64,000 nucleotides of DNA from Actinoplanes sp. KI2 (GCF_025630775.1 NZ_JAOSZE010000010.1:1-64000), one strand, 5' to 3'. Shown: positions 8,546 to 17,500, counted from the stretch's first letter. Numbers and translations are program-made. The notes: a model not told the origin generated them from the letters alone.

Positions 8546-9180
8546 TGGTCCGGGTGATGGTGGTGGACGACCACCCGATGTGGCGCGAGGGCGTCAGCCG
8601 CGATCTGGCCGCGGCCGGGTACGACGTGGTCGCCACGACCGGCGAGGGCCGGCAGGCGGTGCGCATCGCCGCCGCGGCGCGACCCGACGTTGTCATCCTC
8701 GACCTGCAACTCCCCGACGTGTCCGGGGTCGAGGTGATCAACGGGCTGCGCGCCGAGCTGCCCGGCGTCCGCATTCTCATGCTCTCGGCCAGCGGCGAGC
8801 AGCAGGACGTGCTCGATGCGGTGAAGGCCGGCGCGGCCGGCTACCTGCTCAAATCGGCCGGCCTGCCGGAGTTCCTGGACGCGGTGAGCCGCACCGCGGC
8901 CGGCGACACGGTCTTCACGCCCGGGCTGGCCGGGCTGGTGCTCGGCGAGTTCCGCCGGCTCGCCGTCGAGCCGGTGGACCAGGCTGCGCCGAAGCTCACC
9001 GAGCGGGAGACCGAGGTGCTGCGCCTGGTGGCGAAGGGCCTGTCCTACCGGCAGATCGCCGAGCGGCTCGTGCTGAGCCACCGCACCGTGCAGAACCACG
9101 TCCAGAACACGCTCGGCAAGCTTCAACTGCACAACCGAGTCGAACTAACCCGTTACGCCATCGAAAAAGGCCTGGATTAG
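8545..9180 (+). CDS. NarL/LuxR-family response regulator
   Basis: A 211-residue protein. The receiver domain (about 1-120) has acidic Asp8/Asp9, phospho-acceptor Asp53 (VVILDLQLPD) and the conserved Lys in GYLLKSAG. The C-terminal LuxR helix-turn-helix reads LTERETEVLRLVAKGLSYRQ and continues to SHRTVQNHVQNTLGKL. It is the cognate partner of the kinase at 7433, whose stop codon shares a base with this ATG. The targets are unknown. Confidence 0.93.
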   Translation: MVRVMVVDDHPMWREGVSRDLAAAGYDVVATTGEGRQAVRIAAAARPDVVILDLQLPDVSGVEVINGLRAELPGVRILMLSASGEQQDVLDAVKAGAAGYLLKSAGLPEFLDAVSRTAAGDTVFTPGLAGLVLGEFRRLAVEPVDQAAPKLTERETEVLRLVAKGLSYRQIAERLVLSHRTVQNHVQNTLGKLQLHNRVELTRYAIEKGLD

Positions 9181-9183
9181 TCC

Positions 9184-9741
9184 CTACTCGTAGTCCGGCG
9201 CGTTCGTCTCGTGGATGGCCAGCTCTTCGGCGCTCGCGCCGCCGCCGGCCGCGCCCGCGTCGTAGGCGACGCTGTCCGCCTCGTCGTCGAAGCCGTAGCC
9301 CTCGTCCGGCGCGACCAGCCGGCCGACCGGCTCGGGGTCGTCGTAGTCGAGCTGCCCGTCGTCGTAGAGGGAGATCGGCGACTTCGGGTCGGAGGTCGGC
9401 GACTCACCCCACACGTCCGCGTCGAAGTTCCGCTGCTCGGAGCTGTCCACGGTCTCGTCGTACGGGTCGCGACGCTGGGGGATCGGGTCCTCCGCGCCGA
9501 AGTCGGGCTGCTCCTGCCGCAGCCGGTAGTCGAGGGACTCGCCCTCCCGCGCCTCCGCGGCCGTGTCGCCGAAGCGGTTGGAGCCACCCGGCCCGACACC
9601 GGGCAGCGCGGCCGGGTCGGCGCCGTCCGCCCAGCGGCTGCTCGCCACCGAGTCGTACGCGTTCGAATCGTCATCCGCGGTCTCCGGCAGCCCGGACGCC
9701 TCCGGATCGGAAACCTCGGTCGGGTAGTCGTTGTCTCGCAT
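9184..9741 (-). CDS. DUF5709 family acidic protein
   Basis: A 185-residue, very acidic, low-complexity protein rich in Asp, Glu, Pro and Tyr, with no transmembrane segment. Its phrases (GESLDYRLRQEQPDFGAEDP, GRLVAPDEG) match the actinobacterial DUF5709 family, whose function is not known. It ends 4 bases from the convergent response regulator, so transcription from both sides meets here. Disorder is likely over most of its length. Confidence 0.75.
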   Translation of the reverse strand: MRDNDYPTEVSDPEASGLPETADDDSNAYDSVASSRWADGADPAALPGVGPGGSNRFGDTAAEAREGESLDYRLRQEQPDFGAEDPIPQRRDPYDETVDSSEQRNFDADVWGESPTSDPKSPISLYDDGQLDYDDPEPVGRLVAPDEGYGFDDEADSVAYDAGAAGGGASAEELAIHETNAPDYE

Positions 9742-9809
9742 GGTCGCAATCTACCCGCGTAGGTGCCCGCTGATACCTCTCGCGCCAATCGATGTGGGCG
9801 GGTGCGTGA

Positions 9810-10550
9810 TCACGTGCCGGGCTGGGTGACCAGCGCCCAGACGACCTTGCCGTCGGCCAGCGCGAGGCTGCCCCACCGGCTCGCCACCGCGTCGATCAGC
9901 AGCATCCCGCGGCCGCCCGAGGCGGTCGGCGACACCGGTGCCCCGGCATAGGACGGCGTGACCGTCGACCGATCACGCACCGCGACGCTCACCGCCTCGT
10001 CCCGGCTCGCGAGCAGGACGATCATCGACGTTTCCGCGTGTGCCACCACGTTGTTCACCATCTCGGTGACCACGATGCAGGCCGGCTCGGCCAGCTCCGC
10101 CCGCCCCCACTCCGCACAGGCCGCCGTGATCACCGTGCGGCACTCCCGAGCCGCGCCCACCCGGGGCTCGAGCTCGAGCGCGATCCGATCACCGCTCCGC
10201 GGCTCACCGAGCGCGGCGAACGCCGCCGCGGGGTCCCGGCACATGGCCCACCCCGACCCGCCCCAGACCTCCGCGCGCGCATCACAGAGCGTGAGATGGG
10301 TGGCCGGCCAGCAGCTCGTCGCCCGCCGGATGTCGTGCAGCACGCCCACCGCGGCCGGCTCGCCGATCTCGAGCCCGCCGACCTCCACCACCACGGCCTC
10401 GGGCTGCCCCGCCAGCACCTCGAGCAGCACGTCCCGCACGGTTCCCGCGGTGGTCGCGTCGAGCACCCCGCTGAACCGGACCAGCGGATACGGCCGGTCG
10501 CCGTCCACCACGTGTCGCACTTCGCTCGACATGATCGCTCCATTGTGCAT
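9810..10550 (-). CDS. STAS-like plus RsbW-like ATPase fusion
   Basis: A 246-residue protein joining two partner-switch halves. The N-terminal about 95 residues have STAS-like features (RFSGVLDATTAGTVRDVLLEVL, then VVVEVGGLEIGEPAAVGVL); the canonical phosphorylatable Ser/Thr is not obvious. The C-terminal half is an HATPase_c_2 domain (VTEMVNNVVAHAETSM, then GGRGMLLIDAVASRWG). Anti-sigma and antagonist functions are normally on separate proteins, so the fusion may act as a self-contained switch. Start codons at 10550 and 10532 (MSSEVRH) are both possible. Confidence 0.72.
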   Translation of the reverse strand: MHNGAIMSSEVRHVVDGDRPYPLVRFSGVLDATTAGTVRDVLLEVLAGQPEAVVVEVGGLEIGEPAAVGVLHDIRRATSCWPATHLTLCDARAEVWGGSGWAMCRDPAAAFAALGEPRSGDRIALELEPRVGAARECRTVITAACAEWGRAELAEPACIVVTEMVNNVVAHAETSMIVLLASRDEAVSVAVRDRSTVTPSYAGAPVSPTASGGRGMLLIDAVASRWGSLALADGKVVWALVTQPGT

Positions 10551-10667
10551 AACGCGTCCCCTTCTCGCATTTCCACAACCCCGAGGACGGTCATTCAGTA
10601 CATATCCGTGGCCAATACCCGCTCTCCGTCATCACATGCACCCGCACCCACGGTTCCACCGGGTCGA

Positions 10668-11276
10668 TCACGCAGAGTGATTTGGCCCGGGTTCAAAGCC
10701 GGTCCGGTCGGCTTCGGTGATGTCGCGCAGGACTCGGGCCGGGGAGCCGACCGCGATCACGTTCGCCGGGATCGGCCTGGTGACGACGCTGCCGGAGCCG
10801 ACGATCGCGTTGTCGCCGATGGTCACGGCCTGGTTGATGGTCACGTCGCCGCCGATCCAGACGTTGTCGCCGATCGTCACCGGCTTGGCATAGCAGCCGC
10901 CGGCGGCTCGCTCGGACGCGTCGATGGCGTGGTTGGACGTGTAGATGCCGACCCGCGGGCCGAACAGGACGTTGTCGCCGATCGTGATGCCGCCGCCGTC
11001 GAGCATGACGCAGTCGAAGTTGGCGTAGAAGTTGTCGCCGATCCGGATGTTGAAGCCGAACTCGCAGCGGAACGTCGGCTCGAAATGGCAGCCCTCGCCG
11101 ACGGCGCCCAGCAGGCGGCGCAGGATCGCCTCGCGGTCGGGCTGGGGGCGGCCGAAGGCGGCGTTGTACTCGGTGCTGAGCAGGACGGCGCGGCGGCGGG
11201 CCTCGATCAGTTCCGGCGTCAGGTCGTTGTACATCCGGCCGGACCGGATGAGCGACCGCTGCTCGTCGAGATTCAC
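10668..11276 (-). CDS. maa: Sugar O-acetyltransferase, maltose/galactoside type
   Basis: A 202-residue left-handed beta-helix acetyltransferase. It shows the Mac N-terminal segment (SGRMYNDLTPELIEARRRA), hexapeptide repeats (IGDNFYANFDCVMLDGGGITIG), the catalytic His in SNHAID, and the IPANVIAVGSPARVLR ending typical of maltose/galactoside acetyltransferases. These use acetyl-CoA to acetylate sugar hydroxyls in the cytoplasm. It is in the same direction as the membrane protein upstream (33-base gap). The sugar acceptor is not deducible. Confidence 0.9.
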   Translation of the reverse strand: MNLDEQRSLIRSGRMYNDLTPELIEARRRAVLLSTEYNAAFGRPQPDREAILRRLLGAVGEGCHFEPTFRCEFGFNIRIGDNFYANFDCVMLDGGGITIGDNVLFGPRVGIYTSNHAIDASERAAGGCYAKPVTIGDNVWIGGDVTINQAVTIGDNAIVGSGSVVTRPIPANVIAVGSPARVLRDITEADRTGFEPGPNHSA

Positions 11277-11309
11277 CAGCCCATCGTCGCCGGACGGCGG
11301 GCCGGAGCG

Positions 11310-12215
11310 CTACGAAGATCGCGCGGTCGGCATCGCCCGCAGGCCGGCTCGGGGGTTGGCCCGCCGGGGCGGCGTCGTGGCGTGATGATGTTGCGGCTCG
11401 GCGTACCGGGTCAGCGCGATCACGGCCAGCAGCGTCGCCACGAAGCCGACCACGGCGAGCCAGCCGCGGCCCGGCACGATCCGGTCGCCGAGCAGCAGCA
11501 GGCCGACGATCGCGGCCGGCGCCGCGCCCGCGGCATCCATCGCCGCCACCGCCGCGGTGGTCGAGCCGCGCTGCATGGCCAGCCCGAGCAGCAGCTGGCC
11601 GACCAGCGAGTGGATCACCACGAGGTAGAGCAGCGGGTTGGTGAGGAAACCGGCGACCGAGTGCTCGTTGGTCAGCGGCCGGGCCGCGATCGCCGCCGCC
11701 GAGAAGTCGATCCCGGCCAGCGAGCCGAGCACGACCGACCCGAGCGCGCCGTGCAGCCGCGCGGCGAAGAAGCCGCCCACCGCCATCACCAGGACCGACG
11801 CCGCCAGCAGGAGGACGACGACCGGCTCGATGTCGCGCGAATGAGCCGGCTCCGCGGCCATCACCAGCGCGGTGATCCCGGCCAGCAGCACCCCGAGCAG
11901 CAGCACCTCGGCGGCGGGCAGGCTCCACTTGAGCAGCAGTACGCCGAGCACGGCGGTCACACCGAGGCCCGCCGCGACGCTGGCCTGCACCAGGAACAGC
12001 GGCAGGTCCCGCCGGGCGAAGAAGGCGAGGAAGAACCCGAGCGTCTGACAGGCGATGCCGAGCAGGTAGGTGCGCTGCCCGGCCAGCCGGACCAGCAGCC
12101 CGGGGTCGAAGGTGTGGTGCACGCTGGTGCGCGCCGCGGCCATCGACTGGAGCAGGTTGGCCACGCCGTACGCCACGATCATGGCGACGAGGAAGTACCA
12201 GCCGGCTGCTACCAC
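11310..12215 (-). CDS. DMT/EamA-like multi-pass membrane transporter
   Basis: A 301-residue protein with about nine or ten hydrophobic helices and the two-halves layout of drug/metabolite transporters: MVAAGWYFLVAMIVAYGVAN at the start, and AAMDAAGAAPAAIVGLLLLGDR near the end of the second half. It keeps short cytoplasmic loops and a Ala/Arg-rich tail. The substrate is unknown. It may be co-transcribed with the acetyltransferase downstream. Confidence 0.75.
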   Translation of the reverse strand: MVAAGWYFLVAMIVAYGVANLLQSMAAARTSVHHTFDPGLLVRLAGQRTYLLGIACQTLGFFLAFFARRDLPLFLVQASVAAGLGVTAVLGVLLLKWSLPAAEVLLLGVLLAGITALVMAAEPAHSRDIEPVVVLLLAASVLVMAVGGFFAARLHGALGSVVLGSLAGIDFSAAAIAARPLTNEHSVAGFLTNPLLYLVVIHSLVGQLLLGLAMQRGSTTAAVAAMDAAGAAPAAIVGLLLLGDRIVPGRGWLAVVGFVATLLAVIALTRYAEPQHHHATTPPRRANPRAGLRAMPTARSS

Positions 12216-12248
12216 CAGACGTACGATAGACCAGGCCCGCGGCTCGGC

Positions 12249-13052
12249 TCAGCGCTTCGGGGCGGTAAGAGCGGTCAGGATCGTCTCGTGCAGCCGCCCG
12301 TTGGTGGCGATCGCGGCGGTCTTGTCGCCCGGCGGGCGCCCGGTCAGGTCGGTGATCGTGCCGCCGGCCTCGGTGACGATCGGGATCAGCGCGGCGACGT
12401 CCCAGAGCGACAGCTCCGGCTCGACCATGATGTCCAGCGCGCCCTCGGCCAGCAGCATGTAGCCGTAGAAATCCCCGTACGCCCGGCTCCGCCAGGCGCT
12501 CAGGCTCAGGTCGACGATCGGCTCGAGGCGCCCGGTCGACGCCCACCCGTCGAGGCTCGCGAAGCAGAAGCTCGCGTCCGACAGCCGGGCCACCCCGGAG
12601 ACGGCGATCCGGGTGGCGGCGTGCTGGTGCTTCCCGGCGAACGCGCCGTGCCCGCGCGCCGCCCACCACCGCCGGCCCAGCGCCGGCGCCGAGACCAGCC
12701 CCGCGACCGGGACGTCGCCCTCGAGCAGCGCGATCAGCGTGCCCCAGATCGGCACGCCGCGCACGAAGTTCTTGGTCCCGTCGATCGGGTCGATCACCCA
12801 CCGCCGGCTCCCGGGGCCGGCCGCCGCCTGGGTGCTGCCGAACTCTTCACCGAGCACCCCGTCGCGGGGCCGAGCACGCCCCAGCGTGCCGCGAAGTGCC
12901 TGCTCGACCGCCGTGTCGGCGTCGGAGACGGGAGTCAGGTCGGGCTTGGACTCCACGCGCAGGTCGAGCGCCCGAAACCGCGACATCGAGATCGAATCGG
13001 CGGTGTCGGCGAGCAGATGGGCAAGGGCGAGATCGTCGGCATATCCGGCCAT
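12249..13052 (-). CDS. hisN: Inositol-monophosphatase family histidinol-phosphatase
   Basis: A 267-residue Mg-dependent phosphatase. Metal-site motifs are GEEFG, WVIDPIDGTKNFVRG and LWDVAALIPIVTEAGG, with the length typical of the actinobacterial HisN branch that dephosphorylates histidinol phosphate in histidine synthesis. Closely related members act on inositol phosphates or PAP, so the substrate is a family-level inference. The chosen start (MAGYADDLALA) lies just downstream of rsgA in the aroA-rsgA-hisN string, which is also seen in other actinobacteria. Confidence 0.85.
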   Translation of the reverse strand: MAGYADDLALAHLLADTADSISMSRFRALDLRVESKPDLTPVSDADTAVEQALRGTLGRARPRDGVLGEEFGSTQAAAGPGSRRWVIDPIDGTKNFVRGVPIWGTLIALLEGDVPVAGLVSAPALGRRWWAARGHGAFAGKHQHAATRIAVSGVARLSDASFCFASLDGWASTGRLEPIVDLSLSAWRSRAYGDFYGYMLLAEGALDIMVEPELSLWDVAALIPIVTEAGGTITDLTGRPPGDKTAAIATNGRLHETILTALTAPKR

Positions 13053-13084
13053 GCGTCGAAACCTAGCCGATCGGGCTCTGCGGG

Positions 13085-14155
13085 TCAGGTAGGGAGTTCG
13101 GTGTCGGGGTGGTCTCGGGGATCCAGCTCGCCGGCGCGGGAGGCGAGGAGGCGGCGGTACGAGGCGAGCCGGCGCGGGTCGGCCTTGCCCTCGGCCACCC
13201 AGGCGTCCAGCCGGCACTCGACGTCGTTCGGGGTGTGTCCGCAGTTCGGCTGGTCTTCCAGGGTGCCGTCGACCAGGTCGGGGAAGCCGTGCAGCAGGCT
13301 CTCGGCGCTGACGTGGGCCAGGCCGAAGCTGCGGATGCCCGGGGTGTCGATGATCCAGCCCGGGTCCTTGCGGGAGCGGCCGACCGGCGGCAGCCGCAGG
13401 GCGACCGCGCTGGTCGACGTGTGCCGGCCCTTGCCGATCGCGCTGACCGAGCCGACCGCGCGCAGGGCGGCCGGCACCAGGCGGTTGACCAGGGTGGACT
13501 TGCCCACGCCGGAGTGGCCGACCAGCACCGAGATCTGGCCGGCCAGGCTCCGGCGCAGCTCGGCCAGGTCGCTGTCCGGCTGGACCAGGACGTACGGCAG
13601 ATCCAGCTCGGCGTAGTAGTCGAGCACCGCCTCCGGGCCGGCCAGGTCGGCCTTGGTCAGGCAGAGCAGCGGCTCGATGTCCGCGTCGTACGCCGCGACC
13701 AGGCACCGGTCGATGAACCCGGTGCGCGGCGGCGGATCGGCCAGGGCGCTGACGATGACCAGCTGGTCGGCGTTGGCGACCACCACCCGCTCGAGCCGGC
13801 CCTCGGGGGTGGTGTCGTCGTCGTCCGCGGTGCGCCGCAGCACCGAGGTCCGGTCGGCGATCCGCACGATCCGGGCGAGCGCGCCGGCGGCGCCGGACAC
13901 GTCGCCGACCAGCGCCACCCGGTCGCCCACCACCACCGACTTGCGGCCGAGCTCGCGGGCCCGCATCGCGGTGATCACCGGACTGTCGGCGGCGCCGTCC
14001 TCGCGAACGCAGCCGTACCGACCCCGGTCAACGGTGATGACCAGCGCGTCGACGGCATCGTCGTGCTTGGGCCGGGTGCGGGTACGCGGGCGGGACGAGC
14101 GGGCCGGCCGGACCCGGACGTCGTCCTCGTCGTACTCCCGTTTGCGTCCTGGCAG
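13085..14155 (-). CDS. rsgA: Ribosome small-subunit GTPase RsgA
   Basis: A circularly permuted GTPase that checks late 30S assembly. OB-fold residues are about 30-120, then G motifs in permuted order (LTKAD, GHSGVGKSTLVN, DTPG) and a zinc-binding C-terminus with Cys in PNCGHTPNDVECRL. There is no ATG or TTG near the conserved N-terminal REYDEDDVRVRP; the nearest GTG (14221) would overlap aroA by 64 bases. A CTG at 14155 lies 6 bases after a GAGGAG ribosome site (14162-14167) and 2 bases after the aroA stop, so I take CTG as the start. Confidence 0.88.
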   Translation of the reverse strand: MPGRKREYDEDDVRVRPARSSRPRTRTRPKHDDAVDALVITVDRGRYGCVREDGAADSPVITAMRARELGRKSVVVGDRVALVGDVSGAAGALARIVRIADRTSVLRRTADDDDTTPEGRLERVVVANADQLVIVSALADPPPRTGFIDRCLVAAYDADIEPLLCLTKADLAGPEAVLDYYAELDLPYVLVQPDSDLAELRRSLAGQISVLVGHSGVGKSTLVNRLVPAALRAVGSVSAIGKGRHTSTSAVALRLPPVGRSRKDPGWIIDTPGIRSFGLAHVSAESLLHGFPDLVDGTLEDQPNCGHTPNDVECRLDAWVAEGKADPRRLASYRRLLASRAGELDPRDHPDTELPT

Positions 14156-14157
14156 AT

Positions 14158-15450
14158 CTAGCTCCTCGCCACGAGTCCCGCCCAGAGTTCGGGGAACTCG
14201 GGCAACGTCTTCGACGTACACGCTACGTCGGTCAGCGTGATGCCCGGGACGGCGAGGCCGATAACCGCCGCGGCGTGCGCCATCCGATGGTCCGCGTACG
14301 TCTCGAAGGACGTGCCGTGCAGCGGGCGGGGCTCGATGCGCAGCCCGTCACGGAACTCGGTGACCCCGGCGCCCGCCTTGCCCAGCTCGGTGGCGAGCGC
14401 CGCGATGCGGTCGGTCTCGTGGCCGCGGATGTGCTCGACCCCGCGCAGCTCGCTCGGCCCGTCGGCGAGCGCGGCCAGCGCCGAGATCACCGGGGTCAGC
14501 TCGCTCACCTCGGACAGGTCGGCGGTGACGCCGTGCAGCGTGCCGGTGCCGCGCACGGTCAGGCCCGACTCGTCCGGCGTGACCTCGGCGCCGAACCGGC
14601 GCAGCAGCTCGATCACCTGGCCGACCGGCTGCCAGCTCTCGGTTGGCCAGCCGGCCAGCGTCACGGCGCCGCCGGTGACCATGGCGGCCGCGAAGAACGG
14701 CGCCGCGCCGGAGAGGTCGGGCTCGATCACCCAGGTGCGCCCGCGCAGCACGCCGGGCTCGACCGTCCACACGTCGGGGACGCTCTCGTCGACCGTGGCG
14801 CCGGCGGCGCGCAGCATGTGCGTCGTCATCCGCAGGTGTGGCGCGGAGGGGACCGGCGGGCCCTCGTGCCGCAGCACCAGGCCCTTGGTGAAGCGCGGCG
14901 CGGAGAGCAGCAGGCCGGAGACGAACTGGCTGGACCCGGACGCGTCGATCACCGCCTCGCCACCCTCGACCAGCCCGGACCCGCGCACCGCCAGCGGCAG
15001 CCCGCCGGTCGGCGACGCGTCGATCGCCACGCCGAGCGAGCGCAGTGTCGCCACGATCGGGCCCATCGGGCGGTTGCGCGCGTGCGGGTCGCCGTCGAAC
15101 TCGACGGTGCCCTCGGCCAGCGCGGCGACCGGCGGCAGGAAGCGCATGATCGTGCCGGCCAGGCCCACGTCGACCCGGGCCGGCCCGCGCAGCGGCCCCG
15201 GCTCGACCCGCCAGCGCTCCGGGTCGCCGGTGTCGACCGCCACGCCGATGGCGCGCAGGCCGGCCGACATCAACTCGGTATCTCGGGCGCGCAGCGGCCG
15301 CTCGATCACCGAGGGGCCGTCGGCCAGCGCGGCGAGGATCAGCGCGCGGGCGGTCATGGACTTTGAGCCGGGCAGCCGGACGGTGGCGGTGGCCGGGCCG
15401 CTCGCGGTGGGCGCGAGCCAGGGGCGAGGTTCAGCAGTCACGAGGGCCAT
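14158..15450 (-). CDS. aroA: 3-phosphoshikimate 1-carboxyvinyltransferase (EPSP synthase)
   Basis: A 430-residue enzyme of the shikimate pathway that joins PEP to shikimate-3-phosphate. Visible motifs are VRLPGSKSMTARALILAALA, DVGLAGTIMRFLPPVAALA (PEP/glyphosate loop), RNRPMGP and ETYADHRMAHAAAV. Length is normal for the family. The start ATG at 15450 gives MALVTAEPRPWLAP. It is followed within 2 bases by rsgA and is divergent from the SRAP gene, 78 bases away. Confidence 0.96.
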   Translation of the reverse strand: MALVTAEPRPWLAPTASGPATATVRLPGSKSMTARALILAALADGPSVIERPLRARDTELMSAGLRAIGVAVDTGDPERWRVEPGPLRGPARVDVGLAGTIMRFLPPVAALAEGTVEFDGDPHARNRPMGPIVATLRSLGVAIDASPTGGLPLAVRGSGLVEGGEAVIDASGSSQFVSGLLLSAPRFTKGLVLRHEGPPVPSAPHLRMTTHMLRAAGATVDESVPDVWTVEPGVLRGRTWVIEPDLSGAAPFFAAAMVTGGAVTLAGWPTESWQPVGQVIELLRRFGAEVTPDESGLTVRGTGTLHGVTADLSEVSELTPVISALAALADGPSELRGVEHIRGHETDRIAALATELGKAGAGVTEFRDGLRIEPRPLHGTSFETYADHRMAHAAAVIGLAVPGITLTDVACTSKTLPEFPELWAGLVARS

Positions 15451-15528
15451 TCTCCCGCCGGGCTCCGACAATTCCGCGGCGCAATCCCGCCCCCCGGGAT
15501 CGCGGCGGGTGGCGTACCGTTGCGCGGC

Positions 15529-16206
15529 ATGTGCGGGCGGTACGCGACGACGCGGAGCGAGGCCGACCTCAGCGATCTCTTCGAGGCGGTCGACCTCACC
15601 GAGGGGCTGGGGCCGAGCTGGAACGTCGCGCCCACCGATCCGGTCCCGGTCGTCCGCGTGTCGCAGCGGCACGACGCCCGGGTGCTCGACACGGCCCGCT
15701 GGGGCCTGGTGCCGCCCTGGGCGACCGACACCCGCGGCGCGGCCCGCATGATCAACGCGCGGTCCGAGACGGTGGCCACCTCCCCGGCCTTCGCGCCCTC
15801 GTTCGCCCGGCGCCGTTGCCTGGTGCCGGCCGACGGGTGGTTCGAGTGGATTCGCGACGGCAAGCAAAAACAGGCCTTCTTCATGACCCCGGCCGACGGC
15901 TCGGGGCTCGCCTTCGCCGGCATCTGGTCGCCCTGGGGCCCGGAGTCGTTGCTCACCTGCAGTGTGCTCACCACGGCCGCGGTCGGCCGCCTGGCCCGGG
16001 TGCACGACCGGATGCCGCTGGTCCTGCCCCCGGAGCGCTGGGCCGACTGGCTGGCCGGCGGCGGCGATCCGGTCGAGTTGCTGCGTCCGATGACGGAGAG
16101 TGAGCTCGAGATGATCGAGGTGCGACCGGTCGGCCCGGCGGTCGGCAACGTCCGCAACAACGGCCCGCACCTGTTGGAACCGCCCGTAGAGGCAAAGCTT
16201 TTCTGA
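15529..16206 (+). CDS. SRAP-domain abasic-site protein (YedK/HMCES family)
   Basis: A 225-residue protein starting MCGRYATT. In this family the Met is removed and Cys2 forms a covalent link with abasic sites in single-stranded DNA. Other conserved parts are INARSETV, RRCLVPADGWFEW and TTAAVGRLARVHDRMPLVL (with the catalytic His). The start is fixed by this chemistry at ATG 15529; a TTG 9 bases upstream would bury Cys2. No LexA box was recognised in the 78 bases upstream. The protein is acting in DNA damage tolerance by family knowledge. Confidence 0.93.
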   Translation: MCGRYATTRSEADLSDLFEAVDLTEGLGPSWNVAPTDPVPVVRVSQRHDARVLDTARWGLVPPWATDTRGAARMINARSETVATSPAFAPSFARRRCLVPADGWFEWIRDGKQKQAFFMTPADGSGLAFAGIWSPWGPESLLTCSVLTTAAVGRLARVHDRMPLVLPPERWADWLAGGGDPVELLRPMTESELEMIEVRPVGPAVGNVRNNGPHLLEPPVEAKLF

Positions 16207-16398
16207 GCCACCCATGATCAACAGGGGTCTTTGTCTGCATATGTAGGTGTTTTCAAAGGCGAACTTTGTTTCGAGATAGATAAGCCCCTTGTTCTGATCT
16301 TCTACCGTGCGATACAAACCAGCGCCGGAGTGGTGCCGGTCCGCACGGTGCGGACGGGTTACCACGCGCTACACCGGTCCCACGGGGGAGGTGGGCTG

Positions 16399-16794
16399 AT
16401 GACACGGGCTCGTATGCCGCGTCCACACGAAGTTGCCATCGCACGACGCGACCCACGACTGCTCTCAGCTATTCAGGAACGACGCTCCGACGAGGCATGG
16501 CGCACGCGGGGCGCCTGCCGCAGTGTCGACCCGGAAACGTTCTTCCCGGCTCCGAACGAGCCGTCGGAGGGCGCCGTGTCGCTCTGCGGAACCTGCACGG
16601 TTCAGGGTTCGTGCCTGGCCTGGGCGCTCCAGGTCGGCGACTGTCACGGGGTCTGGGGCGGCACCACGCCGCGGGAACGCCGGGCGATGCTGATCGCCTG
16701 GCGCGAGCGGGTGAAGCCGAACGGGGAGCCCGTCGACGATGGGCCGGACGAGGAAGACCGGCGGTTGCTCACGCTGATCCCGTCGTCCCGCTGA
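16399..16794 (+). CDS. WhiB-family iron-sulfur transcription factor
   Basis: A 131-residue Wbl protein. Four cysteines suited to a [4Fe-4S] cluster are in GACRSVD and LCGTCTVQGSC; the G[VI]WGG turn (GVWGGTTPRER) and a basic C-terminus follow. The N-terminal about 30 residues (RPHEVAIARRDPRLL) precede the usual domain. ATG 16399 follows a GGGGGAGG ribosome site. The 192-base upstream region is AT-richer than its surroundings and probably holds the promoter. The subclass is not clear to me; it is not WhiB1, which lies at 29156. Confidence 0.9.
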   Translation: MTRARMPRPHEVAIARRDPRLLSAIQERRSDEAWRTRGACRSVDPETFFPAPNEPSEGAVSLCGTCTVQGSCLAWALQVGDCHGVWGGTTPRERRAMLIAWRERVKPNGEPVDDGPDEEDRRLLTLIPSSR

Positions 16795-16870
16795 ATCCGG
16801 GTACGCCGTAGGAGCGGCCCGCCCCGATCGAAGAAGCTCGCCGGCGGGCCATGCAACGCTGCACACCTGT

Positions 16871-16900
16871 TTTGATGGTGCGGTGTTTGATGGTGCGGTG
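16871..16900 (+). repeat. 15-base direct repeat over a start codon
   Basis: The unit tttgatggtgcggtg occurs twice in perfect tandem. Each copy ends in an in-frame GTG (16883 and 16898), so the duplication has doubled the candidate start codon of the hydrolase gene. Confidence 0.85.
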
Positions 16901-17500
16901 ACCGACACCGAGATCATGACGCCGCGCGGACCCGCCGGTATTCGACTCGTCGAGCCGGCCGGGCCGCCGGTCAGCGTGCTCGTCCTCGGGCACGGGGCCG
17001 GCGGTGGCGTCGACGCGCCCGACCTGGTCGCGGTGCGGGCGGCCGCCACCGCCGCCGGCGTGCGCGTCTGCCTGGTCACCCAGCCGTATCGGGTGGCCGG
17101 GCGCCGGGCGCCGGCTCCCGCCGGGCAGCTGGACGAGGCGTGGACCGCGGTTGTGGAGCACCTCGGCGTACACGATCTGCCGTTGATCTTTGGCGGAAGG
17201 TCGAGCGGAGCGCGCGTCGCGTGCCGGACCGCGCCCGTCCTCGGCGCCGCCGGCGTTCTCGCCCTGGCCTTCCCGCTGCACCCGCCGGGCAAGCCGGAGA
17301 AGAGCCGGGCCGACGAGCTGCCCACCGGCCTGCCCACGCTGGTGCTCAACGGCGACCGCGACCCGTTCGGCGTGCCCGAGCCGGTCGGCCGGGTCGAGGT
17401 GATCGTGCGCCCCGGCGCCACCCACGACCTCCGCAAGGACGTGCGGACCACCGCGGCGCTGGCCGTCGACTGGCTGCGCGCGCACGGGTGGGCCGGATGA
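16883..17500 (+). CDS. Small alpha/beta hydrolase (KANL3/Tex30-like)
   Basis: A compact hydrolase of about 200 residues. Oxyanion region LVLGHGAGGG, nucleophile elbow GGRSSGARVA (Ser), acid in LNGDRDPFG and catalytic His in GATHDL are all visible, in the order of dienelactone-hydrolase-like proteins. Cytoplasmic, substrate unknown. The start is ambiguous because of a 15-base duplication: GTG 16883, GTG 16898 or ATG 16918. It ends shortly before the sigR promoter. Confidence 0.8.
   Translation: MFDGAVTDTEIMTPRGPAGIRLVEPAGPPVSVLVLGHGAGGGVDAPDLVAVRAAATAAGVRVCLVTQPYRVAGRRAPAPAGQLDEAWTAVVEHLGVHDLPLIFGGRSSGARVACRTAPVLGAAGVLALAFPLHPPGKPEKSRADELPTGLPTLVLNGDRDPFGVPEPVGRVEVIVRPGATHDLRKDVRTTAALAVDWLRAHGWAG

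Noticed and set aside
10038..13616. A 1192-codon open frame on the plus strand
   Set aside because: It runs antisense to the acetyltransferase, transporter, hisN and rsgA genes, is Arg/His/Gly-rich, and shows no family motif.
15451..15528. LexA box before the SRAP gene
   Set aside because: No TCGAAC-N4-GTTCGA-like sequence is present in the short intergenic region.
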